This document shows, in pieces, positions 21,176 through 34,500 of a DNA stretch of 64,000 nucleotides (positions within the stretch are counted from its first letter, which is position 1; each line of letters begins with the position of its first letter). Source of the DNA: Phoronis australis (lineage: Eukaryota > Phoronida > Phoronidae); NCBI GenBank assembly GCA_002633005.1, contig NMRA01000069.1, positions 284,203-348,202 on the forward strand. Direction: 5' to 3'. Below the pieces are notes generated by a model. That model was not told where the DNA came from, did no database searches, and saw only the letters and a program-made list of their open reading frames with translations. A program made the translations under genes and the position numbers.

Positions 21176-24100
21176 TCATACTAAACTTTAAGCTCTTTAA
21201 TTTTGAGCATGCCTGATTGGCACTGTGTAATTCGTCCGTCCTACGACCGCCTACTTCTTGTGTCGTGTCAATTTGTTCCGGCTCAGCTGTTCCATAACAA
21301 ATCAGTGCCGTATAAAATTCACATAGGCATTGAAAATTTGATATAAAAAATATGAATACATGTAAAGGGACTGCATTATTGATGTCTGTCTATGTGGAAA
21401 CTCATTTACGTGTTCTAAATTCGCAGTAATAACAGTCGTTCGTGTCTTCAACCGCATTGTACTGTGAGTCTTAGTATTACTTTGATTTCACTGAAATTAA
21501 ATAATCAATATGAAGCACTTTCAAACAATGTGTAGCTTGATTTAAACGGATAAGGCTTCTATGTGTTGTCTTTGTTTCTAATTAAAAGTTGAAATTCAAC
21601 TCCGCTGCACGGTATCTCACAGTGCCTGTTTTTGTCATTCAGATGAGGTGGCCATGTTGCCTATTTTCTGCTTCAAAGCATTCCATTTCAAGCCACTCAC
21701 CAGTTACTCAAAGCATTGATTACTTAATTAACTGGAGTAAAGTCTAGGTACGTCTGTGAACTTCATCAACTTGTCTCGTGCGAGCATCCGAACATGTCGT
21801 GTGTTGCTAGGGTGAAGTGAATTAGATAATGTTTTTTGTAGAACTCATTCATAATCTTAGAAGCAAGCCCCTTATGATTGGTGCATGAAAATTTCCATGG
21901 CAACACTGACTGTGATAGCTCAACTCTGGCCAGTGCATTATGGACTAAGGTCAGTGTACAAACATTCTTTCTCAGCCATAATCATTTCAGACCCAATGCG
22001 AAAAGTGATTTAGACCTATTCTAAAGTTAGGATGCTAATAAAGTTTATACGCTCGAATAGATTAGCCTAGCAGTTGGACCAAAGTTAGTCCTATTACTGT
22101 ATGTGAGTACAATGCGAAAGGTTTGGTCTGGACTATTTTTCTCCACCGTTCTAAATTGTCTTGCCACTTCACGCGAGTGCTTTGTTCTTCCCACCATTTC
22201 CCATGCCCTTGACATTGCTCACAGTATATTGTCTCTGTACAATTTTAAACATGTCTCGAATGAATTCAACAAGAATCGAAGTGGAAACTGGTTATCAGAC
22301 AAAATCAAGATCCTGATAAGGGCTCTGGTTGGATGTACACTTGGCCTCTTGATCTAGTGAACCAGTTTCCACCACTGAAAAACGGACCTGTTATTCAGTG
22401 GTTGCCTGGTGCCAGCGTAGCGACATCTCGTGTTTAATATGTTGAAGCTTTAAATTTATGACTGTGGAAGCTTAGCATGCCAAGAATTGCACCATTACTC
22501 TTGGCACCTCAAAATCCAACTGCTGCCAGGTGGTTTGGTAATTGGCCCAGTTGCAAACCACCAGAATTAATGAGGAACATCATGTGGTAACATTATACAA
22601 AAAAAAAACTTTTAGGTTGTATAAGCCACATTTTTGTCCGATTTCCAGAATTCAAAAACTTAATCATGTGTACATTTCACATTTCTAGTTAAAATCTTTC
22701 AAAATGAAAATTTAAAAATGCCATTGTCGCCCGAGTGTGTTTATGATGGGTGTACGGTAAGTATCTGTGGAGAATGAAAACATTAGCAGCCTGAGGCGAT
22801 ATAATTGTCTACAAGTGCATGGTGTCTTTGATCTTTGCGGCAGATTCTGCGGTACGCAAACCAATCTCTGAGGGTTTCGATGTAGGATTCTTTTCTTTGT
22901 TCAGTCATGTGGGAAGGGTGATAATTTGTGACAGTAGGTTACCATGCTGAACTGAGATATTTTGCGACTGCGAACTAGTCAAGAATAATTAATGTGAGAG
23001 CAGTTGTATACAAGGATAATGCATAGCAGCTGATCAAAATAAGTTGTCATTGGCCAAAACAACAATGTAAAGGACATGAGTTTAGATGCACTCACACACA
23101 TATGAAGATATGGCCTACTCCAGAATCTAATCAAACAAAGGACATAAAATGCAAATGTCACTCTCTTTCAGATTACCCCCATAGAGTTGAGGTTCTGTGG
23201 GTGAATTGGCCCATACAGTAGCCACATTTTCTGGAACATAACTGTTAAAGGATATATACAGTAGACTCAATTTTTTGTTTAATGTATCATAAATTCGCAG
23301 TTTCAAAGAAAATAAGGATGTCCAGGCTATTGGAAATCATGTAGACTGTTTTGACCCTGAAAATTCGAAACCTGATTTGTAATATTACCGTTATATCTCC
23401 GTGTTTGTAAATAGAACCAGTATGAAATGCAAAGTTGGATTGAATAAACCTTTCAAATACCATAGTGTATGAGATTAGCCTTGGCAACTGCGAAAAAGGA
23501 AAAATTATAATTAGTTCTTTGACACTATTTCTAGGATGATGAACTATAAGGAAGGTGCGTGTTTATTGGAAACCCAGCCTTGAATGTTGTCATTTACTAG
23601 CTTGTTGAGAGTATTCATGTTTTATTAAAGAACAACATCATTTAATGGACTTATTCCATACATTTCCTTTATGGAACCATTATCACTTCGTTTTATAGAT
23701 CTATGTCGGCTTTTTCATGATGACACTGGATCCCATATGCTGCATCGTAATAACTCTTGTATATTGCTACGCAGAGACTGTGGTTGTTAAAGCATTAGAA
23801 GTGATACGATATGTTTTTTAAACAACTCCACGTTACATGGCTTCGAAATGTGTATATGCATGCATGTACTGGTAAATGTGATTGACCTTTCTAACATTTT
23901 ATGTTTCCATGGTGACATTTTAAAAGCTTGGAAAATTAATTTAGTATTGCTGAACGTCTATGTTTTAAGCAGTCAGTGGAATTGGAACTTTTGCTATTTA
24001 AAGATGTATTTTGTCCTGTTTACCTGACTAAAAAACATAAATCAAATTAGGCCTTCGGGGATGTTCCTAACCAGGTTTGAACCTGTGCCCTTTGTGTGTA

Positions 24101-24539
24101 CCTGATGATAAAAAGTTTGCCTGTTTTTCAAAACTTTGTGCCCAGCAGGCTTAACTAATGTAATTAAAATGGTAACATATGAAACAGAAACCTCAAGGGC
24201 AATCAAAATAAGAACAGAGTCAAGTTCATGTAAAAGTTGCAATTTCATTTAAAATTTGGAGCCAAGAGATGTGTTTTCATTAATGTAAACAGGAATGGTA
24301 ATTTACAATCAAATATTGGAAAACCTAAATGGCCTGTTAACTTGAAATCTGTGACCTATATGTTACCCGACTGACTCTAAGTTGACTAGAATCTTGCATT
24401 TTTGGAAGAATGTTGCCTGGGGGCGCACTGCTACAATGTACTTCCGCCTTTTTATTTTTTTGCGCTGATGGCGCATAGGCACTGTCCAGGAATATTCCTG
24501 GTCCTTTTAGTAAAAGTTTACGCTAGTAAAATTAGTCTT
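21176..24539. other. Gene-free spacer
   Basis: No homologous protein, RNA gene or complete transposon was recognised. A GGTTCAAACC block on the minus strand near 24067-24077 resembles a polymerase III B box but has no matching A box. Confidence 0.4.
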
Positions 24540-24660
24540 TTTAAAATATGCCCTACCCTATTAGGATTCCATTTGCATTACCAATTTAAATCACTGGTAA
24601 TGTGTACAGGAACCATTTTCAAATTCACAATTTAGGGCTGGCCAACCCCAATAAGCTCTG
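24540..24660 (+). repeat. Dispersed repeat family C, copy 1
   Basis: It shares ATTCCATTTGCATTACCA, CATTTTCAAATTCACAAT and GGCCAACCCCAATAA with 39305-39415 (+) and, inverted and weaker, with 50860-51030. The copies are diverged and non-coding. Confidence 0.6.
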
Positions 24661-25356
24661 AACCGTTTTCTTGAGCGGCTGGTGGGTTCAATGCTTTTAA
24701 TTGTAATGGAGATAGAATCTTGTCATGGCAAAGATTATTATGAGACCAATTTCATGAGGAAAAAGGCCTAATTCGAATTCCGTTTTTAGCCACCTAAACT
24801 GGGTGATGTGTTGTTCAGCAAAGAGTTTTTGTATTTGATAAAAGTGTACAATAAAATCATCCAGCTGCAAAAGGGATTTCGACTTTTAAACAATGCGTTG
24901 CCAATAGTTTCACCACCAATCTAGTGTGTATGGAAACAAAAGGATTTTTTGGATGCCTGCAGTATGAAAATTGATTTAAAATTACTTTCCTTGATGCACA
25001 TCCCTCCAAAATTCCCGTACTTCGGTTGACTTCACATATTCCTTGTCATGGAGAGATATGTGACAGAGATTCTCAAAGAAATTCATACCATAACTCAACT
25101 GGTAGACCAGTGTCCAGTGTAGGTACATGCGGGTCAACTTCCTTGTCACTTCGTTTATTTTAATTCTTGTGGTTGTGTGGGGGTGCCTTACTGCGGAGTT
25201 CATTAACCTACGCAGCTCCCTAGCATTGAGGCTCATGTCAGTCTATAACTTCCGTTTGATGATTTTGTTTGCATAATGTTGTACTGTCTAAAATATTATT
25301 GAATTGGCCATTTCCAGAACCCAAATTCTGTTGTCAAGGTTGCACATGTTGGCAAA

Positions 25357-25528
25357 ATGAGTGAGACAGAGCAACAGAGTGACGCGAGTTTTGCACCTCC
25401 TTTCGAGGGAGACTCTCTCAGCAAGGAGTCTCCCAACCACCAACAAGATGTCTCGGAAATCACATGTCTCAAAGAGAATGGGTTAAACGAAGAAACAACA
25501 GAAAAGGTCAACGGTGCCTGCAACGAGG
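25357..25528 (+). CDS. FKBP8: FKBP8 coding exon 1 (residues 1-57)
   Basis: ATG at 25357 has A at -3. The exon encodes a Ser/Glu-rich N-terminus and ends before a GTACGT donor, leaving one base of a split codon. A pyrimidine tract and TTTCCAG at 25311-25317 suggest the exon begins at 25318 with 39 nt of 5' UTR or extra coding. The following intron (3.7 kb) contains the PAL-1 and hAT-like repeats. Confidence 0.85.
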
Positions 25529-28500
25529 GTACGTAGTTTCTAAAAGGTGGGCGGTTGGGTGGGAGGGGGGTGTTCAGGCAGAGGAAGAAGCAGAGGTGCG
25601 AGAATGAATGAAAACTAATAGAAACCCTCTTTTCGTCACAAATACCAACTTCTGATTTAGACCTCTTATATGAAATTTCGAATTTTTCTTTAGATATGAT
25701 TTCAGGGCTTTGACAGATCTGACAGCTCATTGGTTGAGACCAGGGCTCTGAAAAATGACTTGAGACTTAAGACAGGAAATTGGTCTTACGCTCCACATAA
25801 CTATTTCTAAAAATAATGCTATAATTTATTGAAAATCACTTTTAGAAAAGAATGAAGTACCGGAGAATATACCCATGACTGTATCTTACTGAGAAGAATT
25901 TGTACAAGCTGTTTTCAGGCAGTGATGTGGTCATAATTTGATGACTCAACCTTTATTTGACAACTGTGAATTGGGAGTGTAGGAAAAATTGTCTGTCTTA
26001 AGTCTTGGGTCTGCTTCAGGAAGTATCACTCAGTGGCGGGTCTAGGATATCAACAAGGGGGGGGCCAAAATTTTGTCCGAGTAATTATGGCCGCATCACA
26101 GTCCGGTTATGATCGATAAAAAATATCTCAGTAACCAATAATTATCAGCAAAACAATTAGTAATCCTAGACTTACATTTCAACTGAGTAACGTTGTGTTC
26201 TCATCGCGAGGACTTTCACTAGCAACTGGTGAAAGTCCTCGCGATGACGCAACGTCGCTCAATTGATATGTAAGTCCAGTATTAGTTTTAAGCTTTTGCT
26301 GATATCTATCGACTGGCTGTCTAATATTCACCAACTAACTACTAGTCATGGGTATATTCTCAGATATTTTGCATTTTTGCTTTGTGAGATTTAATTATTT
26401 TTCAGAAATAGTTATGTGGAGCGTAAGATCAAATTTCTGACTTGAGTCTGTCAATTTTCATTAGAAAGACCCACAAAGCTCTTCAAGTTGTCACAGCAGG
26501 TCATTTTGTATGGCGAGCATGGTCGTGAGCAATCAAGAGCCTGAGAACTACTTCTCATCTGAGTTAGGATCAATTTGAGATCAGTTTTATATAACTCTGT
26601 AAAAGGTCTTAATCCAAAGTTAGCTTCTCAGACGTGTTGCGAGTTTATAGACGCTTTAAGCAGTTAATGCATTTATGCATGATACTAGCTGACAGCGTAA
26701 CATCGAAAGAAGTGTTTGCATTAAGAATACAACACTGGAAAAATTCACGTGTCCATACGCCTATATTCGAAATGATTCGTTTTTACTGAGAATTTTTTAC
26801 GTCAAGTAGTTTACTTATGTAAGGACAAACAGCTATTCCTTGCAAATGTGTATTTTCTAAGTTGATTGTTATTGTGTATGTTTTGTAATTTCTTAAAGAA
26901 CTTCCCATTTATATTTAGTGTTTAGTTTAATACATATTGACCCCTATCACTTTGTTATGGATATTAAGTGTCAGTGATCTAATATATTTGAATTTTTTCC
27001 CGTGGATTTACTCGTTTCACGTACAGCTACATGCACGTAATTCTGAGCAAAAAATCCAAATGTGGCGGAAAGCGCACGTTGTTTTCACGTCCTAATCAAG
27101 TTCTGCGGGTTTTTTTAGTTTCAGAAAAAATGTGCTTTTATCAATAGATAGATTTGGAGATATATGGCTAAATACATGGAAATGTCTACAAAGTCCTAAC
27201 TTTTGTAGCCATCTCGCCTAAGTGGATAATGTCTAAGTGTTCAACCGATGCAGAACTCGCCATTTTGCACTAAGACCAGGAGTGTTACATTTAAAATGTG
27301 TATCCCACGAGTGTATAGTTTCTTGCTTAACGGCACAGCATGGGTGACACGTGGCTAGACCTATCCCTTAAACAACGCTCCTTCGTTGTTTTCTTTGCTT
27401 CATTATGAACCATCGATAAACAAACAGCAGTCTGACTGATGGCTTTTTACACTGAAGATCATAATGGCTACTGTACCAATATGCCTTGAATGAAAGTCTG
27501 AGTAAAACTAGTTTACGTCTTGGTAAGGTGAGCGAACTTGATGGTCGTGCATGGTGTTCATTGCAACTGGACCAATCAGGTAATGAGAACGCAGCTGTAT
27601 CCTGGCATCAGATCGCCTGCCATGAATCATTCCTTACCATGACATCGTCTCCCAGAAGCTGTGTATTAATTTCCAATAATGAAATTATTATCATAAACTG
27701 GTCATTCCATACTACATTCACTTGGACGGCTTCTTAATCATTTGCTGCAGTTTCAAACAGCCATATAAAACATGCTTCGCAGTTTCACCTTCTTCGGAAT
27801 GGTCAATCTTATTTCAAAAGCTTGACTTCCCATTTTTGAAGACCAGTTTTTCAATTCTCTTGACCTTATTCCCTAGGCAGTAATCGTGATGTCCCTTTCA
27901 TAATTCTTGTGTGTGTGTGGGCTGTAATCTTGTGTTGACCCTGATATAAAGTACTTGACAAAGGTAATCAAAAACAATACTGTTTCCCAGGCATGATGGC
28001 TGAACATCAAGATCATCGGATAATTGCTATTGAGCTGGCAAAATTCTAATTACATGATGGCACAGCCACCGTACGGACTTTTATGTTAATTCCCTTTCAT
28101 TCTTGGTCATTGGGGGAAGGCAACTTTGATGCCGAATTTGAATTTCAGCTAGCCATCGTGACAGGGATATCTGTGTCATTTTATCCGACTACTTTGTCCT
28201 GAACTGTATAATGGCTCCAGTTATTACACTTCCTTGTACACAACAAAGTCATCAGACAAGTTACATGTCACAAGTCATCAACACAGACCATTATAGCTGC
28301 TATGATGGTGAAGTATGCTTATATTCAGTCATCATGAGGGAATCGTGGGTCATTTTGTCTGGTGTGTTCTGTATTTACAGTGCCCTAGAAGGTTTGTATA
28401 TTTTACGAACTCGGGATGTTCTTCAATGAACTCAGTCTTACTGATGGCATAAAATGTTCCAATTGTATTACTTTCTTAGTTATGTAATTGCCTATGTCAA

Positions 28501-31500
28501 GGCATCTTCGTATTTCAAGTTCAGTAGCATTCAGCTGTGAGTTAAAAAAACAGTTGTCAGAAAATAACACGGTCTTAATTTACTGTAAGTTTTGTGAATT
28601 AAAACAATGAGGCGTTTAGTCACATATACCGGATCAATGTTTGAGAAAGTTTTTGTGTCCATATTGCTTCTCAATCCAAAAAAAATAAAAATTTGGAACC
28701 ACTTGAGTTCAAAGATCTCTAAGTACTCATGGTTTAGAACTTAGATTTCAATATTACAAGCCTGTTTTGCCTCTACTTTTGGTGCTTGGCTCAAAAACAA
28801 AAATTAAAATACTTTATAGGTTTAAATAAACTGAGAGCTCGAAAAAATTCATTCAGCACAAGCCAAAAGTATTCAAACAAAGTGGCCCGGAATTTCCTGT
28901 CATGATGACTGGGCAGAAGCCGAATTCACTGTCAGATTGGCCTTGACCTTCCATTATGACTGACAATGAAGATGAATCAACGGGAAAGTTAGTGAGGTGG
29001 CTAAACCATGCTGTAATTAGAATTTTGCCACTGTAATAGCCATAGCCATTTTTGCTGTTATCAGAATGTGCCGTCATCACAGGGAAACGTTGTCTTGTAC
29101 TGTAGTTGCAAATTAGCGTATCCCTATTTTTTGTTTCAAACTCAAAAGTTGCAAAGCATTTCGCACCCTGGCTTGTTTTCAATTCAGTCATATTGCTGGT
29201 GCTGACGTTGAATTTTGCTTCGTGTGTATCATGTAGATGAAGAACATTCCAACACAACAGGCCACAGTGAACGTGAAGTGCCATCGAGCACGGCTAAGTC
29301 AACAGAGCAGACGATCACGCAAGACTCTCCCGTGGTGGATTTAGAGCATACAGAGGGTGCAGGAGGAGGGGGCGCCAAAGTAGACCCGAATAATGCAAAG
29401 GAGCCTACCAAATCGGAACAAGAAACGAGCGATGGATGGACAGACATCTTGGGTTCGGGCAGCTTAATGAAGAAGGTAACGAACACTGATGTCCTGCTGT
29501 ACATTCACATATTATTTAGACCCACACGCCCCTAGTCAAAATGGGTTAAAAATAATTCAATCTAGGACATGATGCAGTGGAGAAGGGGAATTTCTCTGTC
29601 ATGTTTCTCCACAGTAATGACTTTCAGAAAAATGTTGAATCCAGCTTGATTAGTATGGTACAGCTATTTCTGTACAACATCTGGGCTGTGTTCCATCGAC
29701 GCAAGAATCTCTGGGAAAGTGCAAGATTGTGCAAAACTCCATGAGATATCGTCATGCGTGTGACGGCACTAGCTTTTCTCACACGTGTCTCGAATGTATA
29801 GAACACAGCCCTTGTAGATTTGTTCTACCAATGTTGTAAGCTTTTAAAAAGTCCAAAAAATATAATACTAGCATTAATCTTTGGCCCAACCCCAATGATT
29901 TTTTTAAATTGCTGCCATAAAATAAGAACATGCACCTAAGCTTTCATTGATGCACACACTTGTGAATAACATTGGTGTAAGTAACTGTCTAGCAGCAGAC
30001 TTTGTATTAACGTTTTTTTTTCTATCAGACATCTTACAAGTGCAATGAATCTGTGACTTCAGTCAAAAGAAAACAATCTTTGATTCAGTCCACTTACCAT
30101 GATTATGAACTCAATGTCATCTTGTTCCTTACTCAGATGAGATATGATTTCTAGGCTTGAGTAGAGGTGACAGGGCCATTAGGTTGCTTGTCGTGATGAG
30201 TTAGGTACAGTCGCGGAAGCTGCATGGTCGTCAGGGAATTCTGGGAGTTCTATTGTTAGCCAAGTTCAGTTCCAATGAAGGATAAGAATGTGGTGATGTC
30301 ACTATGGAGAAGCATGTATGCAGTACAAGACAAGACGAGACAAAAACATTCAGACAAAACACCATTTTCCCAGCTAATTTTTTAACAACACCAACTACTG
30401 GTAACAAATACTAGGGCGGCAAAATGTTGGTATGACAACAAGGAGATTAGGTCAAAGAACAAAGGTACATTCTAAAAGTGACAATAGCGCCTCCTGTATT
30501 CATTCTATGGTAACAGGCCATGCTAATCCTAAAATTCTTTTCAATGATGTAAATGAGATTGGTTATTAAGGAGAGCCTTTCCATTGTTGGTCTAAATGCC
30601 AGGACTTCACTGAATGGCAACCTAGAGTCAGTGCAGCTCACTCTTTGGGGATATCTTTGACCTTTGTATGTGACTGCTTTACAAGTGAGTTTTGGTTGAG
30701 TTGATTTTCTTACTTGTGACCCTGTTGTTGGGTTTTGGTGAACTCCTTGAGAATGATGATTTGATCTTCTTGGAAACTTGGACTTGTGTATACAATGTGT
30801 ATACAATTTGTATACAGTGTGTGTAGAATGTGTATACAATGTGTATACATTGTGTATACAATGTGTTTACAAAATGTTAATAACAGTTGTGTTGGGGTTT
30901 CTACTGCTTATTTGACCCAAAGCCAACATTGTCAAAAGTCAAAATTCTATGGCTTAGCATGGCATGGCTTGGCCACCTTACATTCTGTTAATTCACCCTC
31001 ATTCTCGTTCATGAGGGAAGGCTACTGTCGCAATGAATTCCGCTTCCGTCTGACACAGGCATTTTTTCCGTGTTGGTAAATAACGTAGAAAATATATCTG
31101 AAACTAAATAAGGCGATCCAGATCCTCCCAAGAATACTATTGTTTCGTGAAATGAAGAATATAAATCGGTAAATAAAACAACAAGAATGGATCAACTGAA
31201 ATTTGAAATTTTCGGAGGTAACAACTTCCTTTATCAACAAAAACAGAAATAAATTAATAAATAAATAAATAAATGGCCGCATCTTGGTTCCGTGTTCTCT
31301 TTCGTTTAACACACAACTGTCATAGACTGTACAACAGTGAGTAAGACATTGTGTTGGCTTTATGACTTGCATGTAGAACCAAGATGTTGCTATGGTGTTT
31401 ACATCTGTTCACCTTCTATTGTTCGAGTGATAGTGAATGTATACGCGCCAGGGAAACGGGATTTAAACACAGAAAATATATAATTTTATCCAGGATAATT

Positions 31501-34500
31501 GTGGATGTGTATTCGATCTGCTTTAAACGCTTGATGGATGTGTTGAAAAATCTTGCCACTAGGTGGTGTATGTCAGCTTTTTCTCAAAATAAGAGCCAAA
31601 TCATTTAAATATTATATGAATCTATCCGGTCACAACCAACGTTGAACTGATAATTGCAGGTTATGAGGAAGGGCAAAGGTCAGCACACATGTCCATTCAG
31701 CGGATGTGTTGTCACGGCCAAGGTCGAAGGTCGTCTAGAGGACGGGGTAGTGGTGGACCACGACAATGAACTGAAGTTTACAGTCGGTGACGGTGACGTC
31801 ATTCAAGGTAACCGTTACTGAATAGACAACATAATATTGACTTTAAGATAGAAAAGGCTGTTTGAGGGTTGGTAGTCATTAATAAGATATTGTTGAGTCA
31901 ACTTTTTACTTCAAAATATACTTGCAGTAAGCATCTAGTACTTTTATTGCATTCTTTCTTTTATAGCCTGTCATACATTTTATTCAAAAATCGGTTTCAG
32001 CTCTCGAACTTTCTGTTCCACTCATGGAGGCTGATGAGATAGCTGAAGTCTACACAGACGCAAGATTTGCCTATGGGGAGATTGGCAGGTGAGACAAGAT
32101 ATGTTTTGACTAGTCCTTCCAGTTTGCGTTATTTTGTCTCCGTTGGTTTATACCTAAGGTGTTACGTGCTGTGTAGACTGTTGATAATTATTGCCATTTC
32201 CATGAGTCTACAGTTTTTCCTGACTCGCTCTTTCCACCACGAAAGTGTACTAAGCTTTGGAGCATTTTTTTACATGTTTACTTGACGTATGTATTTACAT
32301 AGATTCTGCGTATGGTCAGTGCTGAACATAAACGTGGTGGTAAAATAAAACAGATTTTCGCACAACTCTTGTATGATTTTCAGTGTGAATCGTGAATAAA
32401 TGAAGCATTGACTTATGTCTTCTTATATTGCCGGGTTTATGACGCCAGCAGTAAGTGTTGGTCTGATGCATATATTTTCTGCATTTGTCAAAAATGGCAT
32501 GGCAATGATTGTGCATGGCCCTGTGAGTGTTGATCCAACATAGTTAGGTTTTCACATCGTCTGTTGTTATCTTTAAACTTTCGTCATAAATAGAAATTAG
32601 CAGACGTCTTAAATATGCTCAAAAGTGTTGTTGGGCTCTTCAGTGCTATTCATTTATTAATTGTTTTAACCAGTTATCTGTTGTCTTCCTTCTAGAGAGA
32701 GTTATATGGGAAAAGTATGAGATTGTCTTGAATTTTCATGCCAATTACACTGCACGCCAAAAGTAATAAAACATAATTCCCCAGAACTCTCTGCAGCAGC
32801 GAAAATCCTGCAGTAATGAGGTCTTCTTCCTTACTCATTTTCACGGCAATAGTCCGATATAAAGTCAGTGGCGGACCTAGGATACCATAAGGGGGGGCCC
32901 AACATGTTGCCTCGAAGAATTGGGCAAATCGTATACACACGCGCCCCGAAAGTTGCGGGGGGTAGCGTTGTGACCACTGGTGTTCCCAAATCCATTGGAG
33001 GACTAAAAAAACCGCGACATGATTCCGCCGCGCCCGGTCGTGAGCCCCCCCTTCGTCCGCTCCCGTTCCTAGTTAGTGTACTCCATATTTCCTCACGCTG
33101 TTGTTGTTTAATTTTGCTTCCGCCAGCCAAGGAGGGGGGACCCGTTCCCCCTGGGCCCCCGTCCCCCCCCCTAAATCCGCCTATGAACGTGCCCGTATTT
33201 TGAGAACCAGTTTGATGCCCAGTATTCAGTGGAGAAAATTCACGTCTGGTTCTCAAAGTTCGGGCACATTGTATCCGGAATTACCATTCACAATAGGGAT
33301 ACAGTAGCTTTGTGCTTTGTATCCATTGCGCCATTTAGATATAAATATTCATTGTGCCTCTGTCTATTTTCAGAGAGCCAGACATTCCAAAAGACAGCAG
33401 TGTTACTTACACTATTGAACTGCTGAACATAGATAACCCTGTGGACATAACCAAGTTGAGTGCAACTGAAAAATTTACATTGGGGTAAGTCAATGACAGT
33501 GGCATTGTGCAGTCAAGAGGAGGGCTTAAGTTTTGTGGTTGGGGTTGTAATTTTTGAAGTTCCTGACGTTGACCCAGTGGCACTTAAAGCTGTTATGGTC
33601 CTGAAAACGACAACTTTCTTCATAGGCTAGTAACATGTTCGCTTTCTGAAATCAGGATTCAACATTAACGACTGTCCAATTGTCTGCGACAGCCAAAAAT
33701 TAGGTATAGACAAGTTGAATTTCTAACCTGTTGTCCAAACGGACAATCAAAAACATTTTCATAGTCGTGCACTCGGGTCACTCTCGTCTTGAATGGACGC
33801 GCAAACAAAGTACTTTCTGTAACCTCTCTGCAAGGTAAACTAACCTTCCATGTCAAGCAAGTTATTAAGTTAACAGGTTGCCTTTGTTACCAGTGACCAA
33901 TATAAAAAGTCTTCAAGTATTAAGGTTGTGCAGGACCATAGGAACATGACCAAATTTGGCTTTCTTCGCAGCATTGTATCTTAAAGTGACTGATCTGATT
34001 GATATGAAAGTTTCAGATTGTGTGAATTAGACAGAGTTCTCCAAATCTCTGTTTGGAGCTGTTTCTAAAGCGTCCCACTTTCACATGAGGCTATAAGAAA
34101 TAGGACTTGTGTGAAGCAATAATGATCAGTCAGTTTGTCTCTAAAGGCTATCAGAAATAGGTCTTGTCTGAAGCAATGACGACCAGTCAGGTCGTCTCAA
34201 CTCTTGAAATCATTTCTAATCCGAGATAGGTTCAATACGAGATCAATTTTACATGAGGAAGTGGTCAGCAGTTGTTTTTTGACTGAGGCGTCTTGCTTAT
34301 TAGCTCTCTGGTAGTGTCAAAGCCTGTTCGTTTGTGGTAACTGGTATTTTGGGTTCACTCAGCGTGCATGTACATCACAAAATTGGTGTTACGTGTATCT
34401 TTAACATTCTTCAGAAACCTTTTGGGTGATTTTTACATTACGAAAAGTAATGCTAACGTGTCATTTGAAAGTTGTCATTTACATCCACACATAAAAAGTT

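Larger units (their letters stand above)
29476..31659 (+). other. FKBP8 intron 2
   Basis: It contains the 11-bp minisatellite at 30787-30870, an (AAAT)n run at 31247-31274, and a solitary CTCF-like match CCACTAGGTGGTGT at 31556-31569. No other gene was recognised. Confidence 0.6.

Noticed and set aside
24040-24160. GGTTCAAACC on the minus strand as a tRNA or SINE B box
   Set aside because: No A box at the right distance and no paired arms.
29460-29475. WTDI in FKBP8 exon 2 as an LC3-interacting motif
   Set aside because: Although W-X-X-I after acidic residues fits the LIR pattern, it aligns with the first structural strand of the FKBP domain (WLDIL in human), while the known human LIR is further N-terminal.
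32831-33256. Gly/Pro-rich frames on both strands
   Set aside because: They are produced by the poly-G and poly-C runs of the CAGTGGCGG element.
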